Assembly (NCBI GenBank): GCA_963775185.1 | Contig: CAVZIE010000014.1 | Location: forward strand, 372,001 to 436,000 | DNA: 64,000 bases | From: JAPSGB01 sp963775185 | GTDB lineage: Bacteria; Myxococcota_A; Polyangia; Polyangiales; Polyangiaceae | Direction of reading: 5' to 3' | Shown here: positions 49,082 through 58,710 of the stretch, in pieces | How positions within the stretch are numbered: position 1 is the first letter of the stretch | Layout of the letters: every line of letters starts with the position of its first letter | Program-made: the position numbers and the translations under genes | The notes under the pieces: generated by a model | The model's database searches: none | Told to the model about the DNA's origin: nothing | The model's input: only the letters and a program-made list of their open reading frames with translations

Positions 49082-49750
49082 ATGAACGCTGACTATCGTG
49101 TGGTCGGGGTGGTGTGTGCGCTCGTTGCAGCAGCAGGCTGCGGTGGGAGTTCGGGGACGTTGTTCGGCGGCACGGACGGCGGTGCTGGCGCCGCCGGAGC
49201 GGCCGCCGGCGGCGGAACGTCCGGCGCAAGCGGATCCGGGGCGAGCTCCAGCGGCGGCGCGTCCGGCAGCGGCGGCGCGTCCGGCAGCGGCGGCGCGTCC
49301 GGCAGCGGCGGCGCGTCCGGCAGCGGCGGCGCGGGCGGCACGGGCGGCAGCGGCGGCGCTGGCGGCGCTGGCGGCAGTGGCGGCACGAGCGGCAGTGGCG
49401 GCACGAGCGGCAGCGGCGGCACGAGCGGCAGTGGCGGTAGTGCCGGCTCCTGCACGCACGACGAGTGTACGGCTGGCGCCGCGCTAGCTCCTGCATGTTC
49501 GTCGTGTGCCGCAATCGTGTGCAACAGCGACCCCTATTGCTGCAACACGAGTTGGAACAGCTACTGCGTCGACGGCGCGACGAACCTGTGCGGCGCTTGC
49601 GGCGGCAGCGGCGGCAGCGGCGGCAGCGGCGGCAGCGGCGGCGGCTGCGGCCCCGCCGGATCCAGCTGCAACAACGTCGGAGTCGCCTGCCAGGCGGGTC
49701 CGTCCACGTACTGCGAGTGCCAACCCCCTGGTCACTGGGTCTGCGCCTGA
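49082..49750 (+). CDS. Cys-rich lipoprotein with Gly/Ser repeat linker
   Basis: A 222-residue lipoprotein (lipobox VAAAGCGGS). A GGASGSGG/GGTSGSGG linker fills residues 25-125. The C-terminus has a Cys-rich module CTHDECTAGAALAPACSSC with CNSDPYCCNTSWNSYCVD, a motif of secreted myxobacterial proteins, then a second linker and CGPAGSSC...CECQPPGHWVC. Start fixed by GGGAG. Function unknown. Confidence 0.82.
   Translation: MNADYRVVGVVCALVAAAGCGGSSGTLFGGTDGGAGAAGAAAGGGTSGASGSGASSSGGASGSGGASGSGGASGSGGASGSGGAGGTGGSGGAGGAGGSGGTSGSGGTSGSGGTSGSGGSAGSCTHDECTAGAALAPACSSCAAIVCNSDPYCCNTSWNSYCVDGATNLCGACGGSGGSGGSGGSGGGCGPAGSSCNNVGVACQAGPSTYCECQPPGHWVCA
49253..49440 (+). repeat. 18-bp coding minisatellite
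   Basis: Four identical 18-bp units (49253, 49271, 49289, 49307; GGCGGCGCGTCCGGCAGC) and a second set of 18-bp units with ACGAGC from 49379. Encodes the lipoprotein linker. Confidence 0.87.
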
Positions 49751-49830
49751 CCCGGACGATTGGGTGAGCGAGATTCGATCCCCCGTCGGCCGGCGTCCCG
49801 CGTGCCAGTCTGACGGTCCGCCGCGAGCGC

Positions 49831-51450
49831 TCACTCGTCCGGTTCGCAGGCCTTGGCGTAGCCCAGCGTGCAGCTCCGGGCGCGGGCGGCGCGGGATTGG
49901 CCGGGAGACTCCATCACGCCCGTTCCCAGGCCGAGGGACAGCGAGTAGTCGTAGCAGGCCTCGGCGTGGCCGAGCTCGCACGCCTTGCGCTGGTACTCGG
50001 CGGCCTTCTCCTCGTCTTTCGAAACGTCGATACCGAGGTTGTAGTCCGTCGCGAGCTGGAAGCACGCTGCCGCGTCGTTCGCGCGGCACTGGTCGCGGTA
50101 CCGCGCGTGCTCGCTGGCGGACGCGAACGACGCGTACGCGGTCCCGCCTGCGACGGGTACCAGCGCCAACGTAGCGAGTGCCGCCAACCGCCAGAACCTC
50201 CCCTCCTTTCGCCGCGCGGCCAACACCTGCTGGATCGACAGTTCGTGTTCCACCGAAGGCGCGACTTCGCTCCGCAGATCCAGACCCAGGATGTTCTCCG
50301 TGTCGCAATACGCGCAGGGCACCACGAGCTCGCGCGCGTCGGGGAGCGGGCCCCCGCAACGACGGCACGCGAAGCTCCCGCGCGCGTCCCGCGGAGCGCG
50401 TGCCCCGAAGCTCGCGGCGAGCACCCGGAGCGCGCGCCGCTTGGCGAGCGCCGCGCGCCCGGCCACGAACAGGACCAGGCTTGCGAGCATGCCGGTGAAC
50501 AAGACCACGGCGACCTCGAAGAGTCCGACATCGCTCACCCCCGCGATCGCGAGCGCGAACAGCAAGAATGCCCAGGTCCCGGCGGCGACGCAGGCAGCGA
50601 GCGCCAAGACCAGGCTGGCACGGCGCGCGCCCGGCTGCTTCAACAGCGCCGCCACCGCTACCGCCGTCGCGTGACGAGAAGTCTGCACGCTCCGATGCGC
50701 TCGGACCCTTGCGCGCAACGCTTGGGGAACCGGCGTCCACGCGCCGCAGTAGCGACAGGCCGCCTGCTCGCTTTCGGAGGGCGGAACCGGCGCGCCGCAG
50801 CCCGCGCACTCGAGCACCTCTGGCGGGAGCGCCGGCGCGGTTGCGCCGGTGAGTCCCAGCTTCTGCTGGATCGAGCCGAGCAGCGCATCGAGGGAGCGTT
50901 GCTCGTCGGGGTGCTCGGCCTCGGCCAGCCGCCAGCGCCGCCCATCTCGAGTGGCCACGTGCAGCCGTCGGATCGCCACCTTCTCGGGCGGCGCCAGCTC
51001 GGGATTGTCCGCAAGCGTCGAGAGCACCAGGAAGATCACGTCGGCGACGATCTTCACCAGCGTGATGCGGGTCTCCTTCGTGGTCTCGGCGTGCGTCTGC
51101 TGCGGGTCGATCTCGCTCCACTGAAGGTGCAGCCCGTGCTGGGCGCCGCCCTCGAGGGTCATCCCCGCGGCATCAAGCAGCGCATCGCTGGGCCGGGTCC
51201 GCCACGAACGAACCGCGTGCGCCGCGGCGTAGACCACGAAGTAGGCGCCGAGCGGCACCGTGATCAGCGCCCAGCCGCCGGTGCCCGCCAGGAAGTACCC
51301 CACGCCGGCGACGACGCCGACTGCGCCCGGCACGAACGTCGAAGAAGCGCGCGCCAGGCTCCATAGAGAGGTGGTGCCGACCTGGAGCGGCAGACGGATC
51401 TTCTGCTGCACCGTGGGCGTGTGCGGTAGCGCGGCTTTCGCGTCAACCAA
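49831..51450 (-). CDS. membrane protein with zinc ribbons and Sel1-like repeats
   Basis: A 539-residue protein with helices at about 35-75, 255-315 and 425-445. Two CxxC zinc ribbons lie between them (CAGCGAPVPPSESEQAACRYCG and CRRCGGPLPDARELVVPCAYCD). The C-terminus is a Sel1/TPR-like solenoid (YRDQCRANDAAACFQLATDY, KACELGHAEACYDYSLSLGLG). No defined function; an inner-membrane scaffold is plausible. TTG at 51450 or a GTG at about 51408 may be the start. Confidence 0.75.
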   Translation of the reverse strand: MVDAKAALPHTPTVQQKIRLPLQVGTTSLWSLARASSTFVPGAVGVVAGVGYFLAGTGGWALITVPLGAYFVVYAAAHAVRSWRTRPSDALLDAAGMTLEGGAQHGLHLQWSEIDPQQTHAETTKETRITLVKIVADVIFLVLSTLADNPELAPPEKVAIRRLHVATRDGRRWRLAEAEHPDEQRSLDALLGSIQQKLGLTGATAPALPPEVLECAGCGAPVPPSESEQAACRYCGAWTPVPQALRARVRAHRSVQTSRHATAVAVAALLKQPGARRASLVLALAACVAAGTWAFLLFALAIAGVSDVGLFEVAVVLFTGMLASLVLFVAGRAALAKRRALRVLAASFGARAPRDARGSFACRRCGGPLPDARELVVPCAYCDTENILGLDLRSEVAPSVEHELSIQQVLAARRKEGRFWRLAALATLALVPVAGGTAYASFASASEHARYRDQCRANDAAACFQLATDYNLGIDVSKDEEKAAEYQRKACELGHAEACYDYSLSLGLGTGVMESPGQSRAARARSCTLGYAKACEPDE

Positions 51451-51777
51451 CCGGCGTCAGCCCGCCGTGTCCGCGGAAGCGAATCGCTCGTCGCGCGACC
51501 ACGATTCCGCGGGGATACGCGAGCTTCGCGAGTCACGACCTCGGCTGCGACGAAGCCCTCGAAGATCGGACCGCGGAACGGTGACTTCGCGAGCTAGGCG
51601 ACGGTCTCGACGCCGAGCAGGTGACACGCCAGCACCGCCGCGAGTCCGCGGGTCGGCAGCGGCTGACGGTCCATTTCACCGGTGGGCGGGTCGGGACGGT
51701 GGTAGCTTCAACCCTATGTCTTCGTCGAGTGGCTGCGCGACGGCGGCCCTTGCCCACATCCACGTGTGGTCGGGCTG
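51451..51777. other. gene-poor interval before the kinase-AAA gene
   Basis: No full gene. On the minus strand a 26-codon piece (about 51674 to 51597, MDRQPLPTRGLAAVLACHLL...) reads like the tail of a protein and may be a remnant. Short GCGAG-type repeats around 51500-51590. Confidence 0.45.
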
Positions 51778-54700
51778 ATGAAGACTTCCGTCGATGACCA
51801 GGCGTCGTCCGGCGTATCGTCGTGGGACGGGCGCGATCCGCGAGCGGGCGATCTGGTCACCGAGCGGATCCGGCTCGTCCGGCCGCTGGGCGCCGGAGGC
51901 ATGGGCGCCGTGTGGGTCGGCGAGCACCTCTCGTTGGGTATCGAGATCGCGGTCAAGTTCGTGCGGGAGGTCCACTCGGGGACCGTGGAGAGGCTGGCAC
52001 GCGAGGCGCGCCTGGCGGCGATGGTCGATCACCCCCACGCCGTGCGCGTCATCGACCAGGGAGTCACATCCAACGGCCTGCCCTTTCTCGTCATGGAGCT
52101 GCTCGACGGCGAGTCGCTCGGCGAGCGCCTCCGCCGCGCAGGTCCGCTCACGGTCGAGGAGGTCGTCGCGCTCGCCACGCAGGTTGGCTCGGCGCTCGAC
52201 GCCGCGCACGAGTTGGGCATCGTCCACCGCGACGTGAAGCCCGACAACATCCTGCTCTTGGCCGGCGGCGAGGGCATCAACGCCAAGCTCATCGATTTCG
52301 GTATCGCGAGGCCCGTGGATCTCGGCTTCACCACGATAACGCGCGCCGGCCAGATCGTCGGTACGCCCGTGTACATGTCGCCCGAGCAGCTGCTCGAGGT
52401 CCGCCCCGCGGACGTCGCGGCCGACCTGTGGGCGCTGGCCGTCGTGATCTACGAGTCCCTGGCTGGACGGCGCCCGTTCGACGCCGAGTCACTCGCCGGC
52501 GTGGTCGTCGCGCTGATGCAGCACCGCCACGAGCCGATCACGGTACGGGACCCCGGCCTGCCCGGCGGTCTCGACGCGTTCTTCGCGCGTGCGTTCAACG
52601 AGGACCCGGCCATGCGCTTCACGTCCGCCGGCGCTCTGGCCGAGGCGTTCGTCGCAGCGGCCGCCGACGAACGAGGCCTCGCGCCGGCCGACCGGGGCGC
52701 GCAGCCGCTCCGGATCCCGGATCGCCTGTACGGTCGTGACGCCGAGATCGCACGGCTCGACGCCGCGCTCGCGGAAGCCTCCGCCGGAAAGTCCCGTGCG
52801 GTGCTGGTGGCGGGCTATTCCGGTACGGGAAAGACCTCGCTCGTCCTCGAGCTCCGGCGTCGGCTGTACACCAGCCCGGTCGCGATCGCGGTGGGGAAGT
52901 TCGACCAGTTCGACCGCGGCCGCCCGTACCACAGCCTGATCCAGGCATTCCGCCATCTCATCCAGCACAACCTCGCCCGGCGCGACACCAGCGTGGCGAC
53001 GTGGCGCGATCGCTTGCTCGAGTCGATCGGTGACGGTGGGCGCGTTCTCACCAACATCATCTCCGAGCTCGACGAGGTGATCGGTCCGCAGCCGGAGCTC
53101 GACGACGTCGCGCCCGAAGAGCAGCGCGCGCGGTTCCAGCAAGCGATGGCTCGCCTCGTGGCGGCGCTCGCCATGCCGGAGCGGCCGCTGGTCGTGTTCT
53201 GCGACGACGTGCAGTGGGCGGATCTCTCGTCGCTCGACCTGCTGACGTCCCTCGCGACCGACCCGGAGAGTCGCCATGTTCTGCTCGTGTGCGCCTACCG
53301 CGACAACGAGCTTGGTCCCGCGCACCCGCTCCTGCCGGCGATCGCCAACATGCGCGCCGGGGGAAGGCTCGACGAGATCGTGCTCGGCCCGCTGGACGTG
53401 GACGCGGTGCTGGATCTGGTCACCGACACGTTCCCCGGGTTGCCCGGGCGCATGCGCCTTGCAACGGCCGCGCACGCGAAGACGCGTGGAAACGCGTTCT
53501 TCCTGCGTCGCTTCCTGGAGAATCTCGTGGAACGCGGTCTGGTGCGAAACGACCCGGGCGCGTCTCGGTGGAGCTGGGACGCCGAAGCGGTCGAAGCGCT
53601 CGACATGCCGGAGGACGTGATCGATTTCGTTGCCGACGAGATCGGTCGTATGCCGGCGGAGTCCCGCCGTGCGATGGCAGTAGCAGCGTGCATCGGCGAC
53701 CGCTTCGAGCTTGGCGCACTCGCGCACGCCCTGGGGTGCGACCACGCGACTACGCTGGAGCGGATCCGCGCGGGGCTGGTGGGCGAACTGCTCACTGCCA
53801 CGGGCACGGATCGATCAACTGCCACGCGGCGTCTCGTGTTCCACTTTGCCCACGATCGCGTGCGCCAGGCGGCGCGTGGCGCAATCGACGACACGGCCGC
53901 GGCGGCTATCCATCGCAGCGTGGGCCGGTTCTTTCTCGATCACCTCGAAGTAAGCGAGCTGGATTCGCGTCTGTTCGAGGTCGTGGAGCACTTGAACCGC
54001 GGTGGGACGACGGATCTCCGTCCCTCGGACCGCGCCCGCCTGTGTGCGCTGAATCTCGAGGCCGGGCGTCGCGCCGTGCGCTCCGCCGCGTTCGAGGTCG
54101 GCGACGCGTATTTCCGCCAGGCCCGGAGCCAGCTCGACGACGACCCGTGGTCGGTGAACTATGCGCAAACGCACGCCATCTTCGTGGAAGGCGCGCGCGC
54201 CGCGTACCTGGCCGGAGACCACGGCGAGATGGACGCGTTGCTGGACGTCGCGGTGCAGCACGCGCGCGAGGTTCTGCACCGGCTGGCGGCCCAGGAGGTA
54301 CGCATCCAGGCTCGCCTCAGCCAGCAGCGCTTCGCCGATGCGCTGGGCCTGGCGCTGGACGCCCTGAAGGAGATCGGGGTCGAAGTGCCCCGCGAGCCGA
54401 CCGCGGGGGACGTAGAGGCCGCCGTCGGAGCCACGCTCGCCGCCGTCCAGGCAACTAGCCAGGAGGACCTTGCCCGCATCCCGATCTCCGACGACCCGGT
54501 GGTGCGCGCCCGGATGCGTATCCAGACCGGTGCGATGTCGTCGGCGTACATGGCCGCGCCGAGCCTGCTTCCGATCCTGGCGTGCAACATCGTCAGGGCG
54601 ACGCTCGATCAAGGCGTGTGCAAGGAGTCGCCGTACGGCTTTGCCGTGCTCGGCCTGGTGCTGAACGCCGTGAACCTGATGGACGCGGCCCACTCGCTCG

Positions 54701-55672
54701 GACGGATCGCATTCGAGATGCTCGATCGCGTGGGGGAGCGATCCACCCGTCCGCGCACGCTGCACGTGCTCGCCGCACACGTCATGCCGTTCGTGGAGCC
54801 GCTCCGGGACTGGGTGCCGATCGAGCGGCAGGTGGCGCGCCTCGGATTCGACACCGGAGATCTCGAGTACGCGGCGTGGGGCCTGCACTGCGAGGTGTGC
54901 AACGGGTTCTACGCCGGCGCGCCGCTCGACGAGCTCGCTCCGGTGTTCGAGCGGAACCGCGCATCGCTCGAGCACCACCGGCAGATGGCAGCGCTCGGCT
55001 GTACGCTCCAGTACGGGCGGGCGATCGCCTGCCTCCGCGGGGAGGCGGCGGATCCCGAGAGCTTGTCCGGACCGGACTACGACGAGGCCGCACAGATGGC
55101 GGCGTTCCGCGCGGCGAACTTCCGCGGCGCGGGCTTCATCCTCGCCGTGCTGGGCGCGTACGTCCGCTTCGTGTTTCGCGATCTCGCCGGCGCGATCGCC
55201 AGCATGGACGCCGGCGCCGAGCTCGCGGACGGCGCGCCCGCGACCTACCACCTGGTGTGGTGGCGCCAGATCCGATCGCTGGCGGCGCTGGGAGCGGTGG
55301 ACACGACCTCCGCCGAGGCGGTCGCGGCCGTGCTCGCCGACGTGGCCCCGCACGTCGAGCAGCTGCGCACCTGGCACCGGGCGTCGGAGGCGAACCATGG
55401 TCACCGCATGCACATGGTCGACGGCGGAGATCGCCCGGGTGGAGGGTCGAGGCGAGCAAGCACTGACCCACTTCGGCGAAGCCGCCAAGCTGGCGCTGGC
55501 GAACGGCTTCGTCCACGAGCAAGCGCTGGCGCTCGAGCTCGCGGCGCGCTGCCGGCTCGCCAGCGGCGATCGCGCCGGAGCGATGGCGTCGGTAGCGGGA
55601 GCGATCCAGGCGTGGCGCTCGTGGGGAGCGACGGCGAAGGCCGATCGGCTCGAGGCCGAGTTCGCCGGATAG
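51778..55672 (+). CDS. Ser/Thr protein kinase-AAA ATPase sensor protein (PknK type; one frameshift)
   Basis: About 1,298 residues. Kinase domain 30-290: PLGAGGMGAVWVG, IAVKFVRE, HRDVKPDNILL (near 150), DFGIARPVD and GTPVYMSPEQ. AAA_16 domain from about 318: YGRDAEIARL, Walker A GYSGTGKTS (near 346), Walker B LVVFCDDVQWAD (near 471). The rest is a TPR-like helical region as in myxobacterial PknK/MalT-type regulators. At 55420 one extra G breaks the frame; the true tail TAEIARVEGRGEQALTHF continues to 55672. Cytoplasmic; lacks GAF, histidine kinase or HTH. ATG 51778 used. Confidence 0.92.
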
Positions 55673-55729
55673 GGTTCGCGACGAGCCTTGCTGTGGACTA
55701 GACGGTGCCTTGTCAGCGATGCTGTCGTC

Positions 55730-56080
55730 ATGACGTATCGCCTCGCGGTCCCGTTTCTACTCGTGTTCGCGCTCGGGTGCTCGTCGGGGGACTCATCGTC
55801 GAGCTTCGGGTCGGTTCAGCAGGTGCAGCAATGGTCGTGCTGCTCCGACGACCCGTGCGCGTGCGAGGAACAGACACAGCACTACGCCAGCAGCTGCTCC
55901 AACTCCGTGGACAGCTGCGGGCAGCCCGACGGCGGAGTTGGCTGCTGCGTCGCGAGCCACGTGGACGACGGCAAGTACGGCGGCCACTGGTTGTGCCAGT
56001 GCTCCCTTCCCGGCGCGGCGTGCCCCGAGCCGGACCCATCGAACACGTCCGTGGAGAGCGTCGCGAGCTGCCCGCCCTAG
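55730..56080 (+). CDS. small Cys-rich lipoprotein
   Basis: A 116-residue lipoprotein (lipobox LLVFALGCSSG) with about ten Cys in the mature part, in groups such as WSCCSDDPCACEEQ, CSNSVDSCGQ, VGCCVASH and WLCQCSLPGAAC. No family recognised. Cys pattern resembles the other secreted modules in the window. ATG 55730; start at 55688 also open. Confidence 0.68.
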   Translation: MTYRLAVPFLLVFALGCSSGDSSSSFGSVQQVQQWSCCSDDPCACEEQTQHYASSCSNSVDSCGQPDGGVGCCVASHVDDGKYGGHWLCQCSLPGAACPEPDPSNTSVESVASCPP

Positions 56081-56103
56081 CGGCGGTTCTGCGACAATGG
56101 GCC

Positions 56104-56886
56104 ATGCGCAAGCTCTGGCTGTTCGCCGCGTTCGTCGCGCTCGGCTGCGGCGCGCGCACGGGGCTCCAGCTATTGCCGTCGCAGGCCGCCGGCGGAAGCG
56201 GGGCGACGGGTGGCAGCGCGGGCACGGCCGGTAGCGGCGGCACGGGCGGCAGTGCGGGCGCTCCGGCGTGCGTCACGTGGAGCGTCGTGCCGGGTGATCC
56301 GGTCGCGCTCACCGAGCCCATCGGCGACTCGTTGTTGACCGCGCTGGTGCGCGACGGCAACCACGTGACCGTGGGCTCCACGAACGACGCGCAGGGCTGC
56401 CGCTTCGTCGAGCTAGGCGCCGATGGCGCCGCGAGCGTCGCGCCGCACCGGATAGCCAAGAGCTGGTGCTACTGGCCCGTCGCCACCCAGTCCGGCTTCA
56501 TCGCCTTCAACTCGCCGGACTTCACGTTCGCGCCGCTCACGCTGCTCACGATGAACAAGCACGGGCACGTCACGAAGACGACGCCCGACCTGATCACGTC
56601 GGGCGCGCCACAGACGTATCCGGCGGGTCTTGCTCGCTTCAACGACGCGACGGTGCTCGTTGCCTGGTCGGACAGCGGGGGGGGCTTCACCGCGCAGCAT
56701 CTCGACCAGAACGGCAACAAGCTGGCTCCGGAGTCGGGGCTGAGACGGCCGGCCCACCGCGCCGCCGCTGACGCTCGCCACGACGAACGCCGTCATCGGC
56801 CATGTCGCCGTGACCCGCGCCGGGGGCAGTGCCGGATGCGCCGGCACGCTATGCTCGTCTCGATGCGCCAGAGGAGGGCCAGATGA
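56104..56886 (+). CDS. lipoprotein with propeller-like blades (frameshift near 56743)
   Basis: Lipobox AAFVALGCGAR, a GGSAGTAGSGG linker, then beta strands ACVTWSVVPGDPVALTEPIG, GFIAFNSPDFTFAPL and ARFNDATVLVAWSDSGGGF. After APESGL the frame becomes Arg/His-rich. Removing one A at about 56743 restores DGRPTAPPLTLATTNAVIGH, the expected continuation. The true C-terminus is unclear. The end overlaps the next gene by 4 bp. Confidence 0.65.
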   Translation: MRKLWLFAAFVALGCGARTGLQLLPSQAAGGSGATGGSAGTAGSGGTGGSAGAPACVTWSVVPGDPVALTEPIGDSLLTALVRDGNHVTVGSTNDAQGCRFVELGADGAASVAPHRIAKSWCYWPVATQSGFIAFNSPDFTFAPLTLLTMNKHGHVTKTTPDLITSGAPQTYPAGLARFNDATVLVAWSDSGGGFTAQHLDQNGNKLAPESGLRRPAHRAAADARHDERRHRPCRRDPRRGQCRMRRHAMLVSMRQRRAR

Positions 56887-57674
56887 ACCCGGATCATCGC
56901 CGCCGGTTGTTCTGGATCGCGCTCGCTCTCGTCGTCGTCGGCTGTGGCGCGGCGGCCCGGAAGGGACCTGTCGCAGAGAATTCCGGAGCGGGAGCCGTCG
57001 CCATTCCGGGCGCGACAGCGGCCGGGGATGCGGCCCCGGCTCCGGACTCGTCGTCGCCACGCGCCGCGCCGTCGTCGTCGGCGCTTGCCGCGCCGCCCGC
57101 GCGGACGAACCGCGGATCCGGGCCGGAGGGTTGCTTCACGAACGAAGAGCTCGCCACGCGCCAGGCGCAGGCGAAGACCGACAACGCCGCCGCCTACGCC
57201 GAAGCGCTCCGCCGCCTCGGGCTGCAGCCGGTGCATCTCGCGTCCCACAAGCTCCTCGACGGCACCGGCCAGCTCCAGGGCCGCTTCCCACCCGCGCACG
57301 TCGAGGAGCGCGACATCCCGCAGCATGGTCGCGCCCGTGTCATCGTCATGCCCCCGACCGGGGGTTGTGGCGACCTCTCGACGGCGTTCCAGTTCGCCCG
57401 CGGCGACAACCGCGTGTGGCTGCTCGAGCGGCACGTGCAGAGCCGGACGATCGACGTGGCGTTGTGTGGCTGTCCGGGCTGCACGTGCCCGGCGCCCCAC
57501 TACAGCGGATGCGGCGGCGCGCGCGTCGCCGCGACAACCATCCTCGGCTACGAGCTGCCCGCCGGGACACGGTTCGCGGGAGAGCGCGAGGTGGCGTACA
57601 TCGAGGACTTCGTGCGCGTCCTGAAAGCGCTGCCGCCCCAGCCGGTGTGCACTCCCGTGCCGCCGCCGCCGTGA
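56883..57674 (+). CDS. lipoprotein of unknown function
   Basis: A 263-residue lipoprotein (lipobox LALVVVGCGAA) with an Ala/Pro/Ser linker to about 75. The mature domain begins GCFTNEELATRQAQAKTDNA and ends with a Cys cluster CGCPGCTCPAPHYSGCGGAR and YIEDFVRVLKALPP. The AGGAGG 6 bp before the ATG fixes the start. The compact Cys cluster may bind metal or be disulfide-bonded; no family recognised. Last gene before a 1-kb gene-poor stretch. Confidence 0.75.
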   Translation: MNPDHRRRLFWIALALVVVGCGAAARKGPVAENSGAGAVAIPGATAAGDAAPAPDSSSPRAAPSSSALAAPPARTNRGSGPEGCFTNEELATRQAQAKTDNAAAYAEALRRLGLQPVHLASHKLLDGTGQLQGRFPPAHVEERDIPQHGRARVIVMPPTGGCGDLSTAFQFARGDNRVWLLERHVQSRTIDVALCGCPGCTCPAPHYSGCGGARVAATTILGYELPAGTRFAGEREVAYIEDFVRVLKALPPQPVCTPVPPPP

Positions 57675-57840
57675 GCCGTTGATCGACGGCGCGCCGCACG
57701 CCAGCCACTCGGCGAGCTTGTCGCGCTCGCTCCTTGGGCGGGTCGTCGGGGGTGTGGTTCTGTTCCTGCGCACCGGCGACGCCTCGCGCCCCCGGCTATC
57801 GGAAGCAAGCCGGCGCCCGGCCTCGCCGGGTAGTTCCATG

Positions 57841-57880
57841 GGGTCTCATTGGCGGATCGTGATCTTGTCCGCCAAGACCC
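57841..57880. terminator. imperfect hairpin after the lipoprotein gene
   Basis: GGGTCT...GGCGGA pairs with TCCGCC-AAGACCC with a 3-bp bulge and an 11-bp loop, 167 bp after the stop at 57674. No T run, so a terminator role is weak. Confidence 0.3.
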
Positions 57881-58071
57881 AAAGGTCGTGGCAGCCGCCG
57901 GGGCCCCATCCCCCGCGGCCGACGACTGCGGGATTTGTTGCTCAGGAATCGAACCACACCCGTCGTCGGGACCGGGCGGCATCGAGTCGTTCTCTGCGCC
58001 GGCGCGCTCGAAGATGGCAGCTCACGTCCTCGAGAGTCCTTGTAGCCGCGCGCGGTCACCAAGAGACCGAC

Positions 58072-58200
58072 GCCGATCTCGTGACCGTGCCGCGTTCGCG
58101 AAGTGCCGCTCGGTTGGTGCGACGCCGATCTCGTGACCGTTCCGCGGTCACGAAGTGCCGCTCGGTTGATGCGATGCCGATCTCGTGACCGTGCCGCCGT
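58072..58200. repeat. second 52-bp hairpin array (2 units plus a partial)
   Basis: Units start at 58072, 58124 and 58176, spaced exactly 52 bp, each beginning GCCGATCTCGTGACCG. Unit 2 holds the dyad CGTGACCG-ttccg-CGGTCACG followed by GAAG. Period, the GCGATCTCGTG-like lead, hairpin position and following GAA match the array at 5760-6143, while the rest of the unit differs. A diverged right arm (GCGGTCACCAAG) at about 58051 may belong to an earlier unit. Confidence 0.85.
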
Positions 58201-58214
58201 GCGCGGGCGCATCG

Positions 58215-58236
58215 CGCGGTTCCGCGCCGGGCCGGC
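58215..58236 (-). repeat. dispersed palindromic repeat, copy 14 (diverged)
   Basis: CGCGGTTCCGCGCCGGGCCG, one centre base changed, directly after the second hairpin array. Confidence 0.6.
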
Positions 58237-58270
58237 CTAGCCCAGCCCAGCCCGGCCCGGCCCGGCCCAG
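58236..58270 (+). repeat. 5-bp tandem repeat CCC(A/G)G
   Basis: Seven pentamers in a row (CCTAG, CCCAG, CCCAG, three CCCGG, CCCAG). Simple-sequence slippage tract. Confidence 0.8.
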
Positions 58271-58481
58271 CCATCAGAACATGCTTCAAGGTGTGCCGCG
58301 GGTGGCAGAGCCCGTCGCTGAAGTCGTCGAAGGCGGGGCGAGGCTGGAATGCAGCGTCGTCGGGCGGCGCCCGCGGGATCGCGACGGATGCGGGAGCTTG
58401 CGGTCCCGGTGCAACGCGGATACCGTGCCTGAAGTCGGTAAGTCGTTTGAATCGTTGAGCGAACCGCCACCAGGTCACCAC

Positions 58482-58522
58482 GTAAAGACGTCTTTACATG
58501 CTATGACAAATAATGTCATAGC
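58482..58522. promoter_or_regulatory. two adjacent AT-rich palindromes
   Basis: GTAAAGACGTCTTTAC (58482-58497, perfect) and GCTATGACA-AATAA-TGTCATAGC (58500-58522, perfect arms) are 2 bp apart. They stand out from the roughly 70 percent GC background and look like adjacent repressor or activator sites, but no gene starts close by on either strand. Confidence 0.6.
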
Positions 58523-58636
58523 GCGCGACCCCGGGAGCGGCTCGCGCGGGTCGGCGTCGCGTGCCCGGCGTCGTGGCGCGGGCAAGCGGCATCGCGCGCG
58601 TGGTCGTGTCGTCGAACTCGCCGCGCGGCGCCAATC

Positions 58637-58658
58637 CGGGTCCGGCGCGGAAATCTCG
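58637..58658 (+). repeat. dispersed palindromic repeat, copy 15 (diverged)
   Basis: CGGGTCCGGCGCGGAAATCT, 52 bp beyond the stop of the next (minus-strand) lipoprotein gene. Confidence 0.55.
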
Positions 58659-58710
58659 AGCTCGGGTGTGCCGCTGCAGGCAGGCGGAACAGCACGCCCG
58701 CGCCTTGGCA

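Larger units (their letters stand above)
57675..58710. other. gene-poor region
   Basis: No intact gene in either strand. It holds a hairpin (57841-57880), the second 52-bp array, dispersed-repeat copies, a pentamer repeat and two palindromes. At about 57760-57676 on the minus strand a frame reads ERDKLAEWLACGAP, like the C-terminus of some c-type cytochrome lipoproteins; the rest of such a gene is not seen, so this may be a remnant. Confidence 0.55.
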
